A stretch of DNA of 64,000 nt from Caldisericota bacterium (lineage in GTDB: Bacteria > Caldisericota > JANLFM01), in the NCBI GenBank assembly GCA_024655965.1, contig JANLFL010000003.1, forward strand, positions 1 to 64,000. Direction: 5' to 3'. Each line of letters begins with the position of its first letter. Position 1 is the first letter of the stretch. Below, in pieces: positions 15,401-24,438 of the stretch. The translations under genes were made by a program, and so were the position numbers. The notes beneath the pieces are model-generated. The model was not told the origin of the DNA. It searched no databases and worked only from the letters and a program-made list of their open reading frames with translations.

Positions 15401-16726
15401 TCACCTCGGTTTTATTTTTCGCCAATTGGCGGTTGCCATGGGGGCATCCTTACCAAGAAGATAGGGGCTGTTAACTTCCTTGACCACAATCCCCTCGTTC
15501 CCTTTCTGGACCGCTTCCCTTAAATGTGATTCCAGGTCGATAACCTTTTCCCCCCAAACAAAGTAAAAGGGTTCCTTTAAACCCAGGTGGGAAAGGATCT
15601 CCTTTCTCCTGCAAAGAGGGAGATTCCCCAGGAATTCGCCCTTGAAGAAAATGATATCGAAAATGAGGACCATGGGTTTCCCCCTGGGATTTGCGGTAAA
15701 CAGGGATGGGATGAAGCGCCTCCCCTGGTCGCAATAGAGCTCGCAATCGAGGATTGTCCCGGGGGGCACATTTGATAATCCTGATCGGGGAACAGCTTTA
15801 AGCTTCTCCGTCCAATTTGGTTTCCTCTCCAGCCTCCTTCCCCAGAATTCCACTCCCTCTTCTTTAACGATTATTTGCATCCTCCAGCCGTCAATTTTTG
15901 GCTCCCAGATCCAATCTCCGGATAATTTTTCCCCAAAATAGGGGATTGGTTGCATCAGCCAGACGGGGCGAAAAATTTTGGTGTTCACCTTTTCGGCCTC
16001 TTCCCTAATGGATGGTTGGGATACCGTGTTCCCCTTTAATTCCAGCAGGAATTGAAGAAGTTTTTCGTCCACCCTCCTCTCCAGGGGCTCTTCCATCCAG
16101 TAAGAACATCTCCACGGTCTCCCGGGACTCTCCTCGCCTTTTACGCTCAGGGTACCGATCACTTTGCCCACCCGGGGAAGGTCATACATGCTGTCGATCC
16201 TGCAGCCTTTTTCATTCAAGCTTCTTTTTAAAATCTTCCTCATTTTCTCCTCGAAGAGCTGAAGGGCGGAGGAGACCTTTTCCCTGTTCTCGGGAGTGAC
16301 TTCCAAAAAAGGAAGGGAGAAGTAAAGGCAGGTCCCATTTCCGGTCACTGCTTGGTAGGGCTTTTTAAATCCCTGTTTCTCGAACCAGGCGGAGATCTCC
16401 AGGGCGATCTCTATCGACCTTTCAAGCTCCTCCCCAGATGAGGGAGAGTCAGTCTCCCTAATGGGGTCAAGGTCCAGGACGACTGTCTGGAGCCCGATGA
16501 TGTCGGAGGCCCTGGCGCACTTTTTGGTCTCTGGAGCCCTGTCCCTAATTAAAGCGTAGATGTTCCTCTTTCCGTTCCATGCCCGACAGACTTCAACGAA
16601 TCCCTCCTCGTCCTTCACGATTTTGGAAATGGGATAAAAGCCCCTCTTTAGGAAGCGCAGTTCGGTTTGGTAACGGTGGTTGAGGAGGCGATAAAAGAGC
16701 CTGACGTGTTTTTCGTTAAAGTTCAT
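15401..16726 (-). CDS. Fusion of a primase-like (AEP/PrimPol) domain and an OB-less ATP-dependent DNA ligase domain
   Basis: 441 residues. The N-terminal half looks like an archaeo-eukaryotic primase fold: 'TVVLDLDPIRE' (Asp85, Asp87, metal-binding D-x-D), 'VTGNGTCLYFSLP' (128-139) where the usual G-x-G-x-H-L-Y has Cys133 for His, and 'CRIDSMYDLPRVGKVIGTLS' with Asp178, followed by 'VKG'. The C-terminal half is a ligase nucleotidyltransferase: motif I 'EPKIDGWR' (Lys277), motif III 'ILDCELY' (Glu329), IIIa 'LIFDIIFF', motif IV 'EGIVVKE' (Lys416), and motif V 'NWRKIKP' at the very end. No OB-fold or motif VI follows. LigD enzymes of bacterial end joining also combine polymerase/primase and ligase domains, but are longer and have an OB domain. 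No Ku gene is in the window. Role probably DNA end or gap repair. Confidence 0.8.
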   Translation of the reverse strand: MNFNEKHVRLFYRLLNHRYQTELRFLKRGFYPISKIVKDEEGFVEVCRAWNGKRNIYALIRDRAPETKKCARASDIIGLQTVVLDLDPIRETDSPSSGEELERSIEIALEISAWFEKQGFKKPYQAVTGNGTCLYFSLPFLEVTPENREKVSSALQLFEEKMRKILKRSLNEKGCRIDSMYDLPRVGKVIGTLSVKGEESPGRPWRCSYWMEEPLERRVDEKLLQFLLELKGNTVSQPSIREEAEKVNTKIFRPVWLMQPIPYFGEKLSGDWIWEPKIDGWRMQIIVKEEGVEFWGRRLERKPNWTEKLKAVPRSGLSNVPPGTILDCELYCDQGRRFIPSLFTANPRGKPMVLIFDIIFFKGEFLGNLPLCRRKEILSHLGLKEPFYFVWGEKVIDLESHLREAVQKGNEGIVVKEVNSPYLLGKDAPMATANWRKIKPR

Positions 16727-16969
16727 TCCCCTTGGGAATTATAGTCCTAAAGTTTTGGAGAATCATTTCCGGATTTTGCCTTCCGTACAACTTTTATCCT
16801 TCTCCTGCCAAAACCTTCACTTGCCTTTTTTCGGGAAATTTCCTGTTAAATTTAGTCCCCTTCCCTCTTTTTTAAAAAACTTATATAATCTGGGTGGCTT
16901 TTACCGGAGGCTTTTGAACACCAGTTGGCTTCAAACACCAGGGGAATAAATGCCAACGGGCTTTTTAGT

Positions 16970-17045
16970 GGGTCGTTAGCTCAATTGGTAGAGCATCTGA
17001 CTCTTAATCAGGCGGTTACAGGTTCGAGTCCTGTACGACCCACCA
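16970..17045 (+). tRNA. tRNA-Lys (anticodon CTT)
   Basis: Acceptor GGGTCGT pairs with ACGACCC. The anticodon stem encloses loop CTCTTAA (anticodon CTT, reads AAG), and the T arm is ACAGG-TTCGAGT-CCTGT. CCA is encoded (17043-17045). A TATAAT box at 16883-16888 lies about 80 nt upstream but lacks a clear -35. Confidence 0.95.
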
Positions 17046-17167
17046 GAAAATATTAAGGATTGTTCTGGTTTTTATCTTTCTTTAAGGCCTCATCCCCAGA
17101 AATGAACAGGAATGGCTCTTTTGTAAGGTAGAAAAGCCCCTTTTTTAACCCTATAATTTTAAAAAGC

Positions 17168-17252
17168 GCGAAGGTGGCGGAATTGGCAGACGCGCTGGAC
17201 TTAGGATCCAGTGGTTCAAACCATGCGGGTTCGAGTCCCGCCCTTCGCACCA
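17168..17252 (+). tRNA. tRNA-Leu (anticodon TAG)
   Basis: 85 nt with the long variable arm of class II tRNAs. Acceptor GCGAAGG pairs with CCTTCGC, the anticodon stem CTGGA/TCCAG encloses CTTAGGA (anticodon TAG, reads CUA), and the T arm is GCGGG-TTCGAGT-CCCGC. CCA is encoded at 17250-17252. It lies 39 nt before the trigger factor start and may share a transcript with tRNA-Lys and tig. Confidence 0.95.
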
Positions 17253-17290
17253 GGAATTTGAAAATGAACCCTGAGGAAGGAGAACATAAA

Positions 17291-18520
17291 TTGCAGACTG
17301 AAAGAAAAGACCTGGAAAACCAGGTGGAGATGAAAGTAACCGTACCCCGGGAAAGGGTGGATAAGGCCTTGGCCCAGGCTACGGACAGGTTGGGGAAAGA
17401 TGCCCTCATCCCGGGTTTTCGCCGGGGAAAAGCCCCCCCGAATGTGGTCAAGGCTTTTTTAGGCAAGGAAAAAATCCGCGAAGAAGCCCTTTCTTCCCTT
17501 CTGGAGGAAACCCTGGAAGAGATTTATCAGAAGGAGAACCTGACCCCGTTATTTTCCCCACAGATTAAGGTCGAGCAGTTTGAAGAGGGAATGCCCTTTA
17601 TCTTTAGCCTTACGGTTGATCCCTGGCCCGAATTCGAACTTCCCCCCGTGGAGCAGGTAAAACTTGATCTTCCACCCCCGATTGTCACCGATGAGGATGT
17701 GGAAAAAACTCTTTTCAGACTCAGGGAGAGCTTCGCCACCTTGACCCAGAAAGAAGGGCCCGCCGAGTCTGGTGATGTCCTGGTTATCAAGTGGCGCTTG
17801 GGAGAGGAACCCTGGAACACCCAGATGGTGGAACTGGGGAAGGAGGCTTTTCTTCCGGATTTCGACAGGAACCTCGTTGGTTTAAAGGCGGGGGATTCCA
17901 AAATCGCTCCCCTGGAGTTGAGAGGGGAGAAAGCGGAAATTGAAATTCAGGTCGTGGAGGTGAAGAAGAAAGAGATCCCTCCGGAAGACGACGAGTTCGC
18001 CAAAAATTTCCAGTTATCCTCAATTGAGGAATTAAAGGAAAAAGTTAAATCCGATTTAAAAAATTACACTGAAAACGAGTATCAGAAGAAGTTAAAGGAA
18101 GAGTTCATCAACAAGTACATTGAGCTCATCCCCCTGGAATTTTCCGAGAGGGCAAAAAACAAAGCCCTGGAGAACTACGTTGATTCTTTTAAAGATTATT
18201 TGAGGAGTTCCGGGCGCACCTTGAATGACTTCCTGCGGGACATCGGCCTTACGGAGGAGGAATGGCGGGAGACCGTCGCCCGGAAACAGGCCCTTCAAAC
18301 CCTTAAGGAACAGATCGTACTCTGGAAGGTTGCCGATGAAAGGGGAATCGAGATCCAGGAACAGGAGCTCAGGGAAGCTCTCAGCGAAAGGGAGGATGCG
18401 GACCCCGAGTCCGTATACGGAAGTTTGAGAAGGAGGAAAGCCCTTGACGAGCTTTTTCATGATTGGCAGGTTTCATTGATTCTCTCAAAGGAGAAGCCAG
18501 AGGAAGGGGGAGAGAATTGA
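17291..18520 (+). CDS. tig: Trigger factor (ribosome-associated chaperone and prolyl isomerase)
   Basis: About 409 residues from TTG 17291, which sits behind GGAAGGAG; ATG 17264 in the same frame has a poorer site and would add nine residues. Trigger factor binds ribosomal protein uL23 at the exit tunnel and shields nascent chains. The N-terminal domain carries the signature '[12 protein letters not shown]' (the G-F-R-x-G-K-x-P ribosome-binding loop). The middle part is the FKBP-like PPIase domain ('[11 protein letters not shown]' and following) and the remainder the helical C-terminal arms. The stop is separated from the clpP ATG by 1 nt, a common tig-clpP arrangement. Confidence 0.95.
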   Translation: MQTERKDLENQVEMKVTVPRERVDKALAQATDRLGKDALIPGFRRGKAPPNVVKAFLGKEKIREEALSSLLEETLEEIYQKENLTPLFSPQIKVEQFEEGMPFIFSLTVDPWPEFELPPVEQVKLDLPPPIVTDEDVEKTLFRLRESFATLTQKEGPAESGDVLVIKWRLGEEPWNTQMVELGKEAFLPDFDRNLVGLKAGDSKIAPLELRGEKAEIEIQVVEVKKKEIPPEDDEFAKNFQLSSIEELKEKVKSDLKNYTENEYQKKLKEEFINKYIELIPLEFSERAKNKALENYVDSFKDYLRSSGRTLNDFLRDIGLTEEEWRETVARKQALQTLKEQIVLWKVADERGIEIQEQELREALSEREDADPESVYGSLRRRKALDELFHDWQVSLILSKEKPEEGGEN

Positions 18521-18521
18521 A

Positions 18522-19112
18522 ATGGTGATCCCTTACGTGATCGAGCAAACTCCCAGGGGAGAGAGGGCATACGATATTTACTCCCGGCTTCTCAAGGACC
18601 GGATCGTCTTTCTTGGAGGACCAGTTATGGACGACCTGGCGAACTCCATCATTGCCCAGCTCCTTTTCCTGGAAGCGGAGGATCCCTCGAAGGATATTTA
18701 CCTGTACATCAATAGCCCTGGTGGGCTGGTATCCGCCGGTTTAGCGATATACGACACCATGCAGTACCTGAAATCGCCAATCAACACCATCTGCCTTGGG
18801 CTTGGGGCAAGCATTGCGGCTCTGATTCTTTCCGCGGGAACAAAAGGAAAGAGGATGGCTCTTCCCCATGCGCGGATTCTGATCCACCAGCCTCTCCTTA
18901 CCGGACAGGGGATCTCAGGGGCTGCCAAAGACATTGAGATTGAAGCCCGGGAAATCCTGGAAACCAAGAACATCTTGAATAAAATCCTGGCAAAGCATAC
19001 CGGTCAACCTTTGGAAAAAATCGAGAAGGACACCGAGAGAAACTTTTACATGTCCGCGGAGGAAGCAAAGGAATACGGGCTGATCGACCACGTATTCTAT
19101 AAGAGGGAATAA
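18522..19112 (+). CDS. clpP: ATP-dependent Clp protease proteolytic subunit
   Basis: 196 residues with '[20 protein letters not shown]' at the N-terminus. It is a serine protease that forms a double heptamer working with ClpX or ClpA/C. The catalytic Ser lies in '[16 protein letters not shown]', His in '[12 protein letters not shown]', and Asp in 'YGLIDHV'. The usual 'GQAASMG' around Ser is 'LGASIA' here, a mild variation. '[15 protein letters not shown]' is the standard end. It follows tig by one base and is in turn upstream of lon, which has its own control region. No clpX gene is between them. Confidence 0.95.
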   Translation: MVIPYVIEQTPRGERAYDIYSRLLKDRIVFLGGPVMDDLANSIIAQLLFLEAEDPSKDIYLYINSPGGLVSAGLAIYDTMQYLKSPINTICLGLGASIAALILSAGTKGKRMALPHARILIHQPLLTGQGISGAAKDIEIEAREILETKNILNKILAKHTGQPLEKIEKDTERNFYMSAEEAKEYGLIDHVFYKRE

Positions 19113-19277
19113 GGAAGAAGACCTTCAAAAGGCTTAAGCGGTTTCCTTGCTGATCAAATCTCTTCCCTGGATTGGGGGGATTTTGGAAAAAATTTGGTAA
19201 AATTTTGTTTAAAGAGGGAAGGGGTTTTGTTCCTTTTAATTAAGGTGAAATGAGAATTTGAGGATTTTTTTAAAAAA

Positions 19278-19304
19278 TTAGCACTCTAACCAAAAGAGTG
19301 CTAA
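19278..19304 (+). promoter_or_regulatory. CIRCE element (HrcA operator) before lon
   Basis: TTAGCACTC-N9-GAGTGCTAA is a perfect match to the CIRCE consensus, spacer included. CIRCE binds the heat-shock repressor HrcA and normally precedes groESL and dnaK operons. Here it ends 30 nt before the lon ATG. A TAAAAT at 19302-19307 and TTAGCA at 19278-19283, 18 nt apart, could be the overlapped promoter. Confidence 0.9.
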
Positions 19305-19334
19305 AATATGGCTTAAAGAAATGGAGGTGAAACC

Positions 19335-21683
19335 ATGGCCCGAGAAAACGCACAATCAGTCTGGGAGAATATGACCGAAGCGCCGCTGCTTCCGCTGCGC
19401 AACGTGGTCGTTTTCCCTCACATGATCATCCCCCTAACCGTTGGTAGGGAGAAGACCACTAAATCTCTGGAAGAAGCTGTCCAGAAGGACAGATTAATAA
19501 TATTAGTTACTCAAAAGGAGGAGTCCATTGAAGATCCTGGTCCCAATGACGTTTTCGACGTTGGAGTTGGGGCTGAGATCCTCAGGCTTCTCAAGATGCC
19601 CGATGGCACCTTCTCCGCCGTGGTGGAGGGAATCTGTCGGGTAAAAATCGAGGAGTTCCTCCAAACTTCCCCGTCTTACAAGGTTAAATTCCGGTATCTC
19701 CCGGAGGTTTATCAACCTTCGAAAAGCCTCGAAGCCCTGATGAGAATGGTAGTCGAGCAATTTGAAAATTATGCCCGGCTTTCCAAGCGTGTTTCCAGCG
19801 AAGCCACCGTTGCCATCATGAACGTGGATAACCCGAACCAACTGGCTGATTTGATTGCCGCAAACATGGTCCTTTCAATAAAGGAAAAGCAGGAAATCCT
19901 GGAGATCACCGATGTTTATTCCCGGCTTGAGAAAATTGGCGAGGTCCTTTCCAAGGAACTCGAGGTTCTGGAACTTGCCAAAAAACTCGAGGACCGGGTT
20001 AAAACCTCGGTGGAGAAAAGCCAGAAGGAGTACTTCCTCCGGGAGCAGATGAAAGCCATTCAACAGGAACTGGGGGAGAAGGACGAGAAACTTGCGGAGA
20101 TCGAAGCCTATCGAGCAAAGATGGAGAAAGTCAATCCTCCCCCGGCGGTGAGGGAGAAGGTCGAAGAGGAACTTTCCCGCTTGGAAAAGATGCCCCCCAT
20201 GGTTGCGGAATCCACCGTGGTCCGGACTTACCTCGACTGGCTTCTTGATCTTCCCTGGAGCCTGGAAACGCCTGACAAGCTCGACCTGAAGGAAGCCGAA
20301 AAAATCCTTGAGGAGGACCATTATGGTTTAAAGGAGCCCAAAGAGAGGATCTTGGAGTTCCTTGCTGTGAGGCATCTTTCCGGAAAGGTAAAAAGCCCCA
20401 TCCTCTGCTTTGTCGGCCCCCCCGGAGTTGGTAAGACTTCCCTTGCCAAATCTATTGCCCGGGCGATGGGACGGAAATTCGTTCGCATGTCCCTTGGGGG
20501 TGTTAGGGACGAAGCTGAGATCAGGGGTCACCGCCGAACTTATGTGGGGGCCCTTCCGGGGAGGATCATCCAGGGGATGAAGAATGCCGGGTCTAAGAAT
20601 CCGGTTTTCCTCCTTGACGAAATTGATAAACTGGGAACCGATTTCCGGGGAGATCCTTCAGCGGCTTTGCTTGAAGCCCTTGACCCGGAGCAGAACCACT
20701 CCTTCTCCGACCACTACATCGAGGTCCCCTTCGACTTATCGAAGGTCCTTTTCATCACTACTGCAAACGTTTTGCACACCATTCCCCCGGCCCTTCTCGA
20801 CAGGATGGAGGTCATAAGCCTTCCTGGTTACACTGAATTGGAGAAAGTGAAGATCGCCGAGCGGTTCCTCATCCCCAAGCAACTGGAGGCAAACGGGCTC
20901 TCTCCCGACGACCTCAAGGTAAACGAGGGGGCAATCCTGAGAATTATCAGGGAATACACTCGGGAAGCTGGAGTGCGGAACCTGGAAAGGGAGATTTCCA
21001 ACATCTGCAGAAAGGTAGCAAGGGCTAAAGTCGAAAATAGGGATTTCTCAGGGGTCATCGTCACTTCCAAAACCGTTCCCCAGTACCTGGATATCCCCCG
21101 CTTTCACTACGAATCCGCGGAGAAACAGGATGAAGTGGGAGTGGCTACCGGGGTGGGAGTGAGCGAATACGGGGGAGACATTATGCCCATTGAAGTCGCC
21201 CTGGTGAAGGGAAAAGGAGAACTTCTCCTGACCGGCCAACTTGGGGACGTGATGAAAGAGGCGGCAAGGGCTGCCATCACATACGTTCGCTCCAGGGCCA
21301 AAGAACTGGGAATTGATGAGAATTTCTATCGCCAGATGGACATTCACATCCACGTCCCAGCCGGCGCTATTCCCAAGGAGGGACCGTCTGCGGGAATTGC
21401 CATGGGAACTGCCCTCGTCTCCGCCCTGACCGGGAAACCGGTGAGGAAGGATGTGGCAATGACCGGGGAAATCACCTTGAGGGGAAGGGTCCTTCCAATA
21501 GGTGGAGTGCGGGAGAAAGTCCTGGCTGCCCACCGTGCGGGGATCAAAACCATGATCCTCCCTGAAGCAAACAAAAAGGAATTGGAGAAACTCCCCCCCA
21601 TCGTAAAGAGGAGCATGAAATTCGTACTGGTTAACCACATGGACGAGGTTTTGAAGGAAGCCCTTTTAAAGAAGAAAAACTGA
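19335..21683 (+). CDS. lon: ATP-dependent Lon protease
   Basis: 782 residues, full-length LonA type, behind GGAGGTGA. Lon unfolds and degrades damaged and regulatory proteins in the cytosol. The N-terminal substrate domain starts 'LPLRNVVVFPHMIIPLTVGR'. The AAA+ module has Walker A 'GPPGVGKTSLAK' (about residue 360), 'RGHRRTYVGALPGRI' and Walker B 'VFLLDEIDKL'. The protease domain has catalytic Ser in 'KEGPSAGIAMG' (about 685) and Lys in 'REKVLAAHRAG' (about 728). A perfect CIRCE element directly upstream makes it an HrcA-controlled heat-shock gene. A 13-bp hairpin follows. Confidence 0.97.
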   Translation: MARENAQSVWENMTEAPLLPLRNVVVFPHMIIPLTVGREKTTKSLEEAVQKDRLIILVTQKEESIEDPGPNDVFDVGVGAEILRLLKMPDGTFSAVVEGICRVKIEEFLQTSPSYKVKFRYLPEVYQPSKSLEALMRMVVEQFENYARLSKRVSSEATVAIMNVDNPNQLADLIAANMVLSIKEKQEILEITDVYSRLEKIGEVLSKELEVLELAKKLEDRVKTSVEKSQKEYFLREQMKAIQQELGEKDEKLAEIEAYRAKMEKVNPPPAVREKVEEELSRLEKMPPMVAESTVVRTYLDWLLDLPWSLETPDKLDLKEAEKILEEDHYGLKEPKERILEFLAVRHLSGKVKSPILCFVGPPGVGKTSLAKSIARAMGRKFVRMSLGGVRDEAEIRGHRRTYVGALPGRIIQGMKNAGSKNPVFLLDEIDKLGTDFRGDPSAALLEALDPEQNHSFSDHYIEVPFDLSKVLFITTANVLHTIPPALLDRMEVISLPGYTELEKVKIAERFLIPKQLEANGLSPDDLKVNEGAILRIIREYTREAGVRNLEREISNICRKVARAKVENRDFSGVIVTSKTVPQYLDIPRFHYESAEKQDEVGVATGVGVSEYGGDIMPIEVALVKGKGELLLTGQLGDVMKEAARAAITYVRSRAKELGIDENFYRQMDIHIHVPAGAIPKEGPSAGIAMGTALVSALTGKPVRKDVAMTGEITLRGRVLPIGGVREKVLAAHRAGIKTMILPEANKKELEKLPPIVKRSMKFVLVNHMDEVLKEALLKKKN

Positions 21684-21713
21684 GTCCTTGAGTTCAACTT
21701 CTTGCTTCTTTAT

Positions 21714-21749
21714 GATTAGCGCAGGATGTCCTGCGCTAATCGGCTTTTT
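21714..21749 (+). terminator. Terminator after lon
   Basis: GATTAGCGCAGGA (21714-21726) and TCCTGCGCTAATC (21729-21741) pair perfectly around 2 nt. GGCTTTTTA follows. The ATG of the next gene lies within the hairpin. Confidence 0.75.
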
Positions 21750-22334
21750 ACAAGGTCTAAGAGGTGGCAATTCCTTGTCATTGCCCTCCTATCCGCCCTG
21801 GGGGGCCTTCTTTCCCCTTCAGTTTTTCTTTTGACTAGGTGGAACCCAACGTTTTTTTTCCTTGTCCTTTTTGTTTTTATCCAGGGAAGAACCCTGAAAG
21901 GGGAAAGATATCCCAGAAGGATTTTTTTAGCCTCCATTTTTTTAGGGTTCATCTTCGGTTTAAGCCAGGCTCTTGGGATTTACCTTTTTTTCCATTCCAC
22001 TGTTGTCTTTACCCCCTTTTACATCCTGGATCGTTTCTGGATCATCCAGGCTTGTCTCCTCATCGGGGGTTTTTTATCCCTGATGTTCCACGCTTTTTTT
22101 CAAAAAGAATATCTGGCTTCTCTGGTTTATCTCGGGCTTTCCCTTTTGATGGACTTCTTGACCTCCCAGTACTTCATCACCAGAAGGTTGATGACCTTTT
22201 TGCCCTCCCGTCCATACCTTTTCCCCCTGGTTATTATCCTGGGATATTTTTGCGTCTCTTTACTTTACCATTTGCGCGCGCTTAAAATGCTAAAAATAAT
22301 TGGCAAAGAAGGGAAGGAAAATGAATCGGTTTAA
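21726..22334 (+). CDS. Polytopic membrane protein of unknown function
   Basis: 202 residues with about five hydrophobic segments (about residues 15-32, 41-54, 66-90, 106-125 and 165-185) and a basic C-terminus. The last 14 nt overlap the start of thrS. It lies between lon and thrS, and I recognise no transporter or enzyme family. The ATG at 21726 is inside the lon terminator hairpin and lacks a good ribosome-binding site, so either translation depends on readthrough of the terminator or the true start is elsewhere. No other ATG is available upstream of the first hydrophobic segment. The coding frame itself is solid because the membrane-segment pattern is maintained throughout. Confidence 0.6.
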   Translation: MSCANRLFTRSKRWQFLVIALLSALGGLLSPSVFLLTRWNPTFFFLVLFVFIQGRTLKGERYPRRIFLASIFLGFIFGLSQALGIYLFFHSTVVFTPFYILDRFWIIQACLLIGGFLSLMFHAFFQKEYLASLVYLGLSLLMDFLTSQYFITRRLMTFLPSRPYLFPLVIILGYFCVSLLYHLRALKMLKIIGKEGKENESV

Positions 22335-24183
22335 GCCTGAGCTGAAAGGCTCAATTCCTCAGGATGCTATCGCAATTAAAATCGATGGGAACCTCCTTGA
22401 CCTGTCGGCTTTTAAAGAGGGAATGACGGGGGATTTCGTGACCGCGGATACGGAGGAAGGCCTGGAGATTCTTCGCCATAGCACCTCTCATTTGATGGCT
22501 CAGGCGGTGAAGGAAATTTTCCCTGAGGCAAAACTGGGGATAGGACCTGCAACCTCCGAGGGATTCTATTATGATTTTGACCTTCCTCGCCCCTTGACCC
22601 AGGAGGACCTGGCTTTAATCCAGGAGAAAATGGAGGAACTTTCCAGGAAGGACATTCCCTTTAAGAGAGAGGAGATGGGGAAAGGGGAAGCCATAAAGCT
22701 TTTTCAGGATTTAAACGAGACCTTCAAGGTCGAACTGCTCAACGAGCTTCCCGAGGATAAGGTTTCCATTTACCGATCGGGCGATTTCGTGGACCTCTGC
22801 CGGGGACCCCATGTTCCTTCAACCGGGTATCTCAAGCACTTCAAACTTTTAAGCGTGGCTGGGGCTTATTGGCGGGGCAATGAGAGGAACCCGATGCTTC
22901 AAAGGATTTACGGGACTGCTTTCCCCTCCAAAGAAGCCCTTGATAATTACATGTTCCTTCTTCAGGAAGCCCAGAGAAGGGATCACCGGCGGCTGGGGAA
23001 AGAGCTGGAGATTTTCTCCATCGAAGATATATCCGGTGCAGGGCTCGTTGTCTGGCACCCCAAGGGGGCCATTTTAAGGCGAATTATCGAGAATTTTGAC
23101 CTCGAGGAGCACCTCAGGCGGGGTTACAACCTGGTAACATCTCCCCACCTTTCTAAATCGGATCTCTTCAAGGTCTCGGGGCACACGGAATTTTATCGGG
23201 AGAACATGTACTTTTTGGAAATCGACGAGCAGGAATTCGTCCTCAAGCCCATGAATTGTCCCTTCCATGTCCTTATTTACCGGAGCAAAACCCGCTCCTA
23301 CAAAGACCTTCCCCTTCGGTTTTTCGAGATGGGGACCGTTTACCGTTACGAACGGTCGGGAGTTCTCCACGGCCTTTTAAGGGTCCGGGGCTTTACCCAG
23401 GATGACGGCCACATTTTCTGTCGCCCTGACCAACTATTGGACGAGCTTCTGGGGGTTCTTGATCTTGTAACTTTCATGCTCGGGGCGTTTGGGTTCAAGG
23501 AATTCGACGTGCGCCTTTCCACCCAACCAGAGAAATTCATTGGGTCTCAGGAAAACTGGGATAGAGCCACCCAGGCTTTGAAAGAAGCCCTGGAAAAAAG
23601 TGGGATCCCCTACAAAGTTGATCCTGGAGAGGGTGTATTTTACGGGCCCAAGATTGATACCAAATTGAAAGATGCCCTGGGGCGGGCATGGCAGGGACCA
23701 ACTGTTCAGGTCGATTTCAATTTCCCCGAAAAATTCAACCTAACCTACATGGGAGAGGATGGCAGAGAGCACCAGCCGGTCATGATTCACCGGGCGATCC
23801 TCGGTTCTCTTGAGCGCTTCATCGGGGCTTTGATTGAGCATTACGCTGGGGACTTCCCCTTATGGCTTGCTCCCCAGCAAGCGGTGGTGATTCCCATCTC
23901 CACCCGTCACCACGAATATGCCCTCCAGGTCCTGAGCCTCTTGGAGCAGAATGGCATTAGGGCTGAGGTGGACTTTAGGGGGGAGAAAATGAATGCCAAA
24001 ATAAGGGACGCAGAACTGAGCAAGATTCCTTTCCTGCTCATTGTCGGCGACCGGGAGGCGGAATCCGGGTCAGTATCAGTTCGAAGGAGGAAGGTCGGGG
24101 ATCTCGGCCCCATGCCCCTGGATTCCCTTATTTCCAAGATGGTTAAGGAGGTTTCCTCCCGTAGCCTCGAGCCCCTCGATTGA
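22321..24183 (+). CDS. thrS: Threonyl-tRNA synthetase
   Basis: 620 residues from ATG 22321 (behind AAGGGAAGGA). It charges tRNA-Thr and clears mischarged Ser-tRNA. In order: a TGS domain ('IKIDGNLLDLSAFKEGMTGD'), the editing domain with 'RHSTSHLMAQAVKEIFP' and 'CRGPHVPSTGYL', the class II catalytic core with motif 1 region, motif 2 'YRYERSGVLHGLLRVRGFTQ', motif 3 'HRAILGSLERFIGALIEHY', and the anticodon-binding domain 'QAVVIPISTRHHEYALQV'. The zinc-binding Cys is in 'KPMNCPFH'. All expected elements are present. No T-box leader is evident upstream, since the gene start overlaps the membrane-protein gene. Confidence 0.97.
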   Translation: MNRFKPELKGSIPQDAIAIKIDGNLLDLSAFKEGMTGDFVTADTEEGLEILRHSTSHLMAQAVKEIFPEAKLGIGPATSEGFYYDFDLPRPLTQEDLALIQEKMEELSRKDIPFKREEMGKGEAIKLFQDLNETFKVELLNELPEDKVSIYRSGDFVDLCRGPHVPSTGYLKHFKLLSVAGAYWRGNERNPMLQRIYGTAFPSKEALDNYMFLLQEAQRRDHRRLGKELEIFSIEDISGAGLVVWHPKGAILRRIIENFDLEEHLRRGYNLVTSPHLSKSDLFKVSGHTEFYRENMYFLEIDEQEFVLKPMNCPFHVLIYRSKTRSYKDLPLRFFEMGTVYRYERSGVLHGLLRVRGFTQDDGHIFCRPDQLLDELLGVLDLVTFMLGAFGFKEFDVRLSTQPEKFIGSQENWDRATQALKEALEKSGIPYKVDPGEGVFYGPKIDTKLKDALGRAWQGPTVQVDFNFPEKFNLTYMGEDGREHQPVMIHRAILGSLERFIGALIEHYAGDFPLWLAPQQAVVIPISTRHHEYALQVLSLLEQNGIRAEVDFRGEKMNAKIRDAELSKIPFLLIVGDREAESGSVSVRRRKVGDLGPMPLDSLISKMVKEVSSRSLEPLD

Positions 24184-24264
24184 TTTTTATTGCCAAAGGG
24201 ATTGTGAAAATCTTTTAAAAATTTCCTTGACTTGACTTTAATCCTTCTTCCGTGTTATCTTCAC

Positions 24265-24370
24265 AAGACGAAAAGAAGGGGAGTTTTCCCCTCACCCTGT
24301 GGCGCCGCCAACAGGGTAAAAACTGAAATATTTAAGTTTTCGGCGGCTCTATTTTTAGAGCCTTTTTTAT
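24265..24370 (+). promoter_or_regulatory. Leader of the infC-rpmI-rplT operon with attenuator-like structure
   Basis: A hairpin GAAGGGGAG/CCCCTC and a GCGCCGCC segment (about 24301-24308) precede an intrinsic terminator (24345-24368). The GCCGCC can pair with CGGCGG (24341-24346) at the foot of the terminator, which would give an antiterminator. This resembles the ribosomal-protein L20 autoregulatory leaders of Firmicutes infC operons, although I cannot confirm the family by folding. Confidence 0.5.
24345..24368 (+). terminator. Leader terminator upstream of infC
   Basis: GGCTCT pairs with AGAGCC around a T-rich loop and is followed by TTTTTT (24363-24368). It lies inside the infC leader rather than after a gene, so it probably acts as an attenuator. 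Confidence 0.7.
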
Positions 24371-24438
24371 TATTTAGAAAGGAGCGAGAAAGGAGAAAAA
24401 TTTGGAAAAAAAGAATATTTCCCTGGGGGTGAAGTCCC

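Noticed and set aside
17174-17290. Trigger-factor start inside tRNA-Leu
   Set aside because: The extension is tRNA sequence; TTG 17291 behind GGAAGGAG gives a normal N-terminus.
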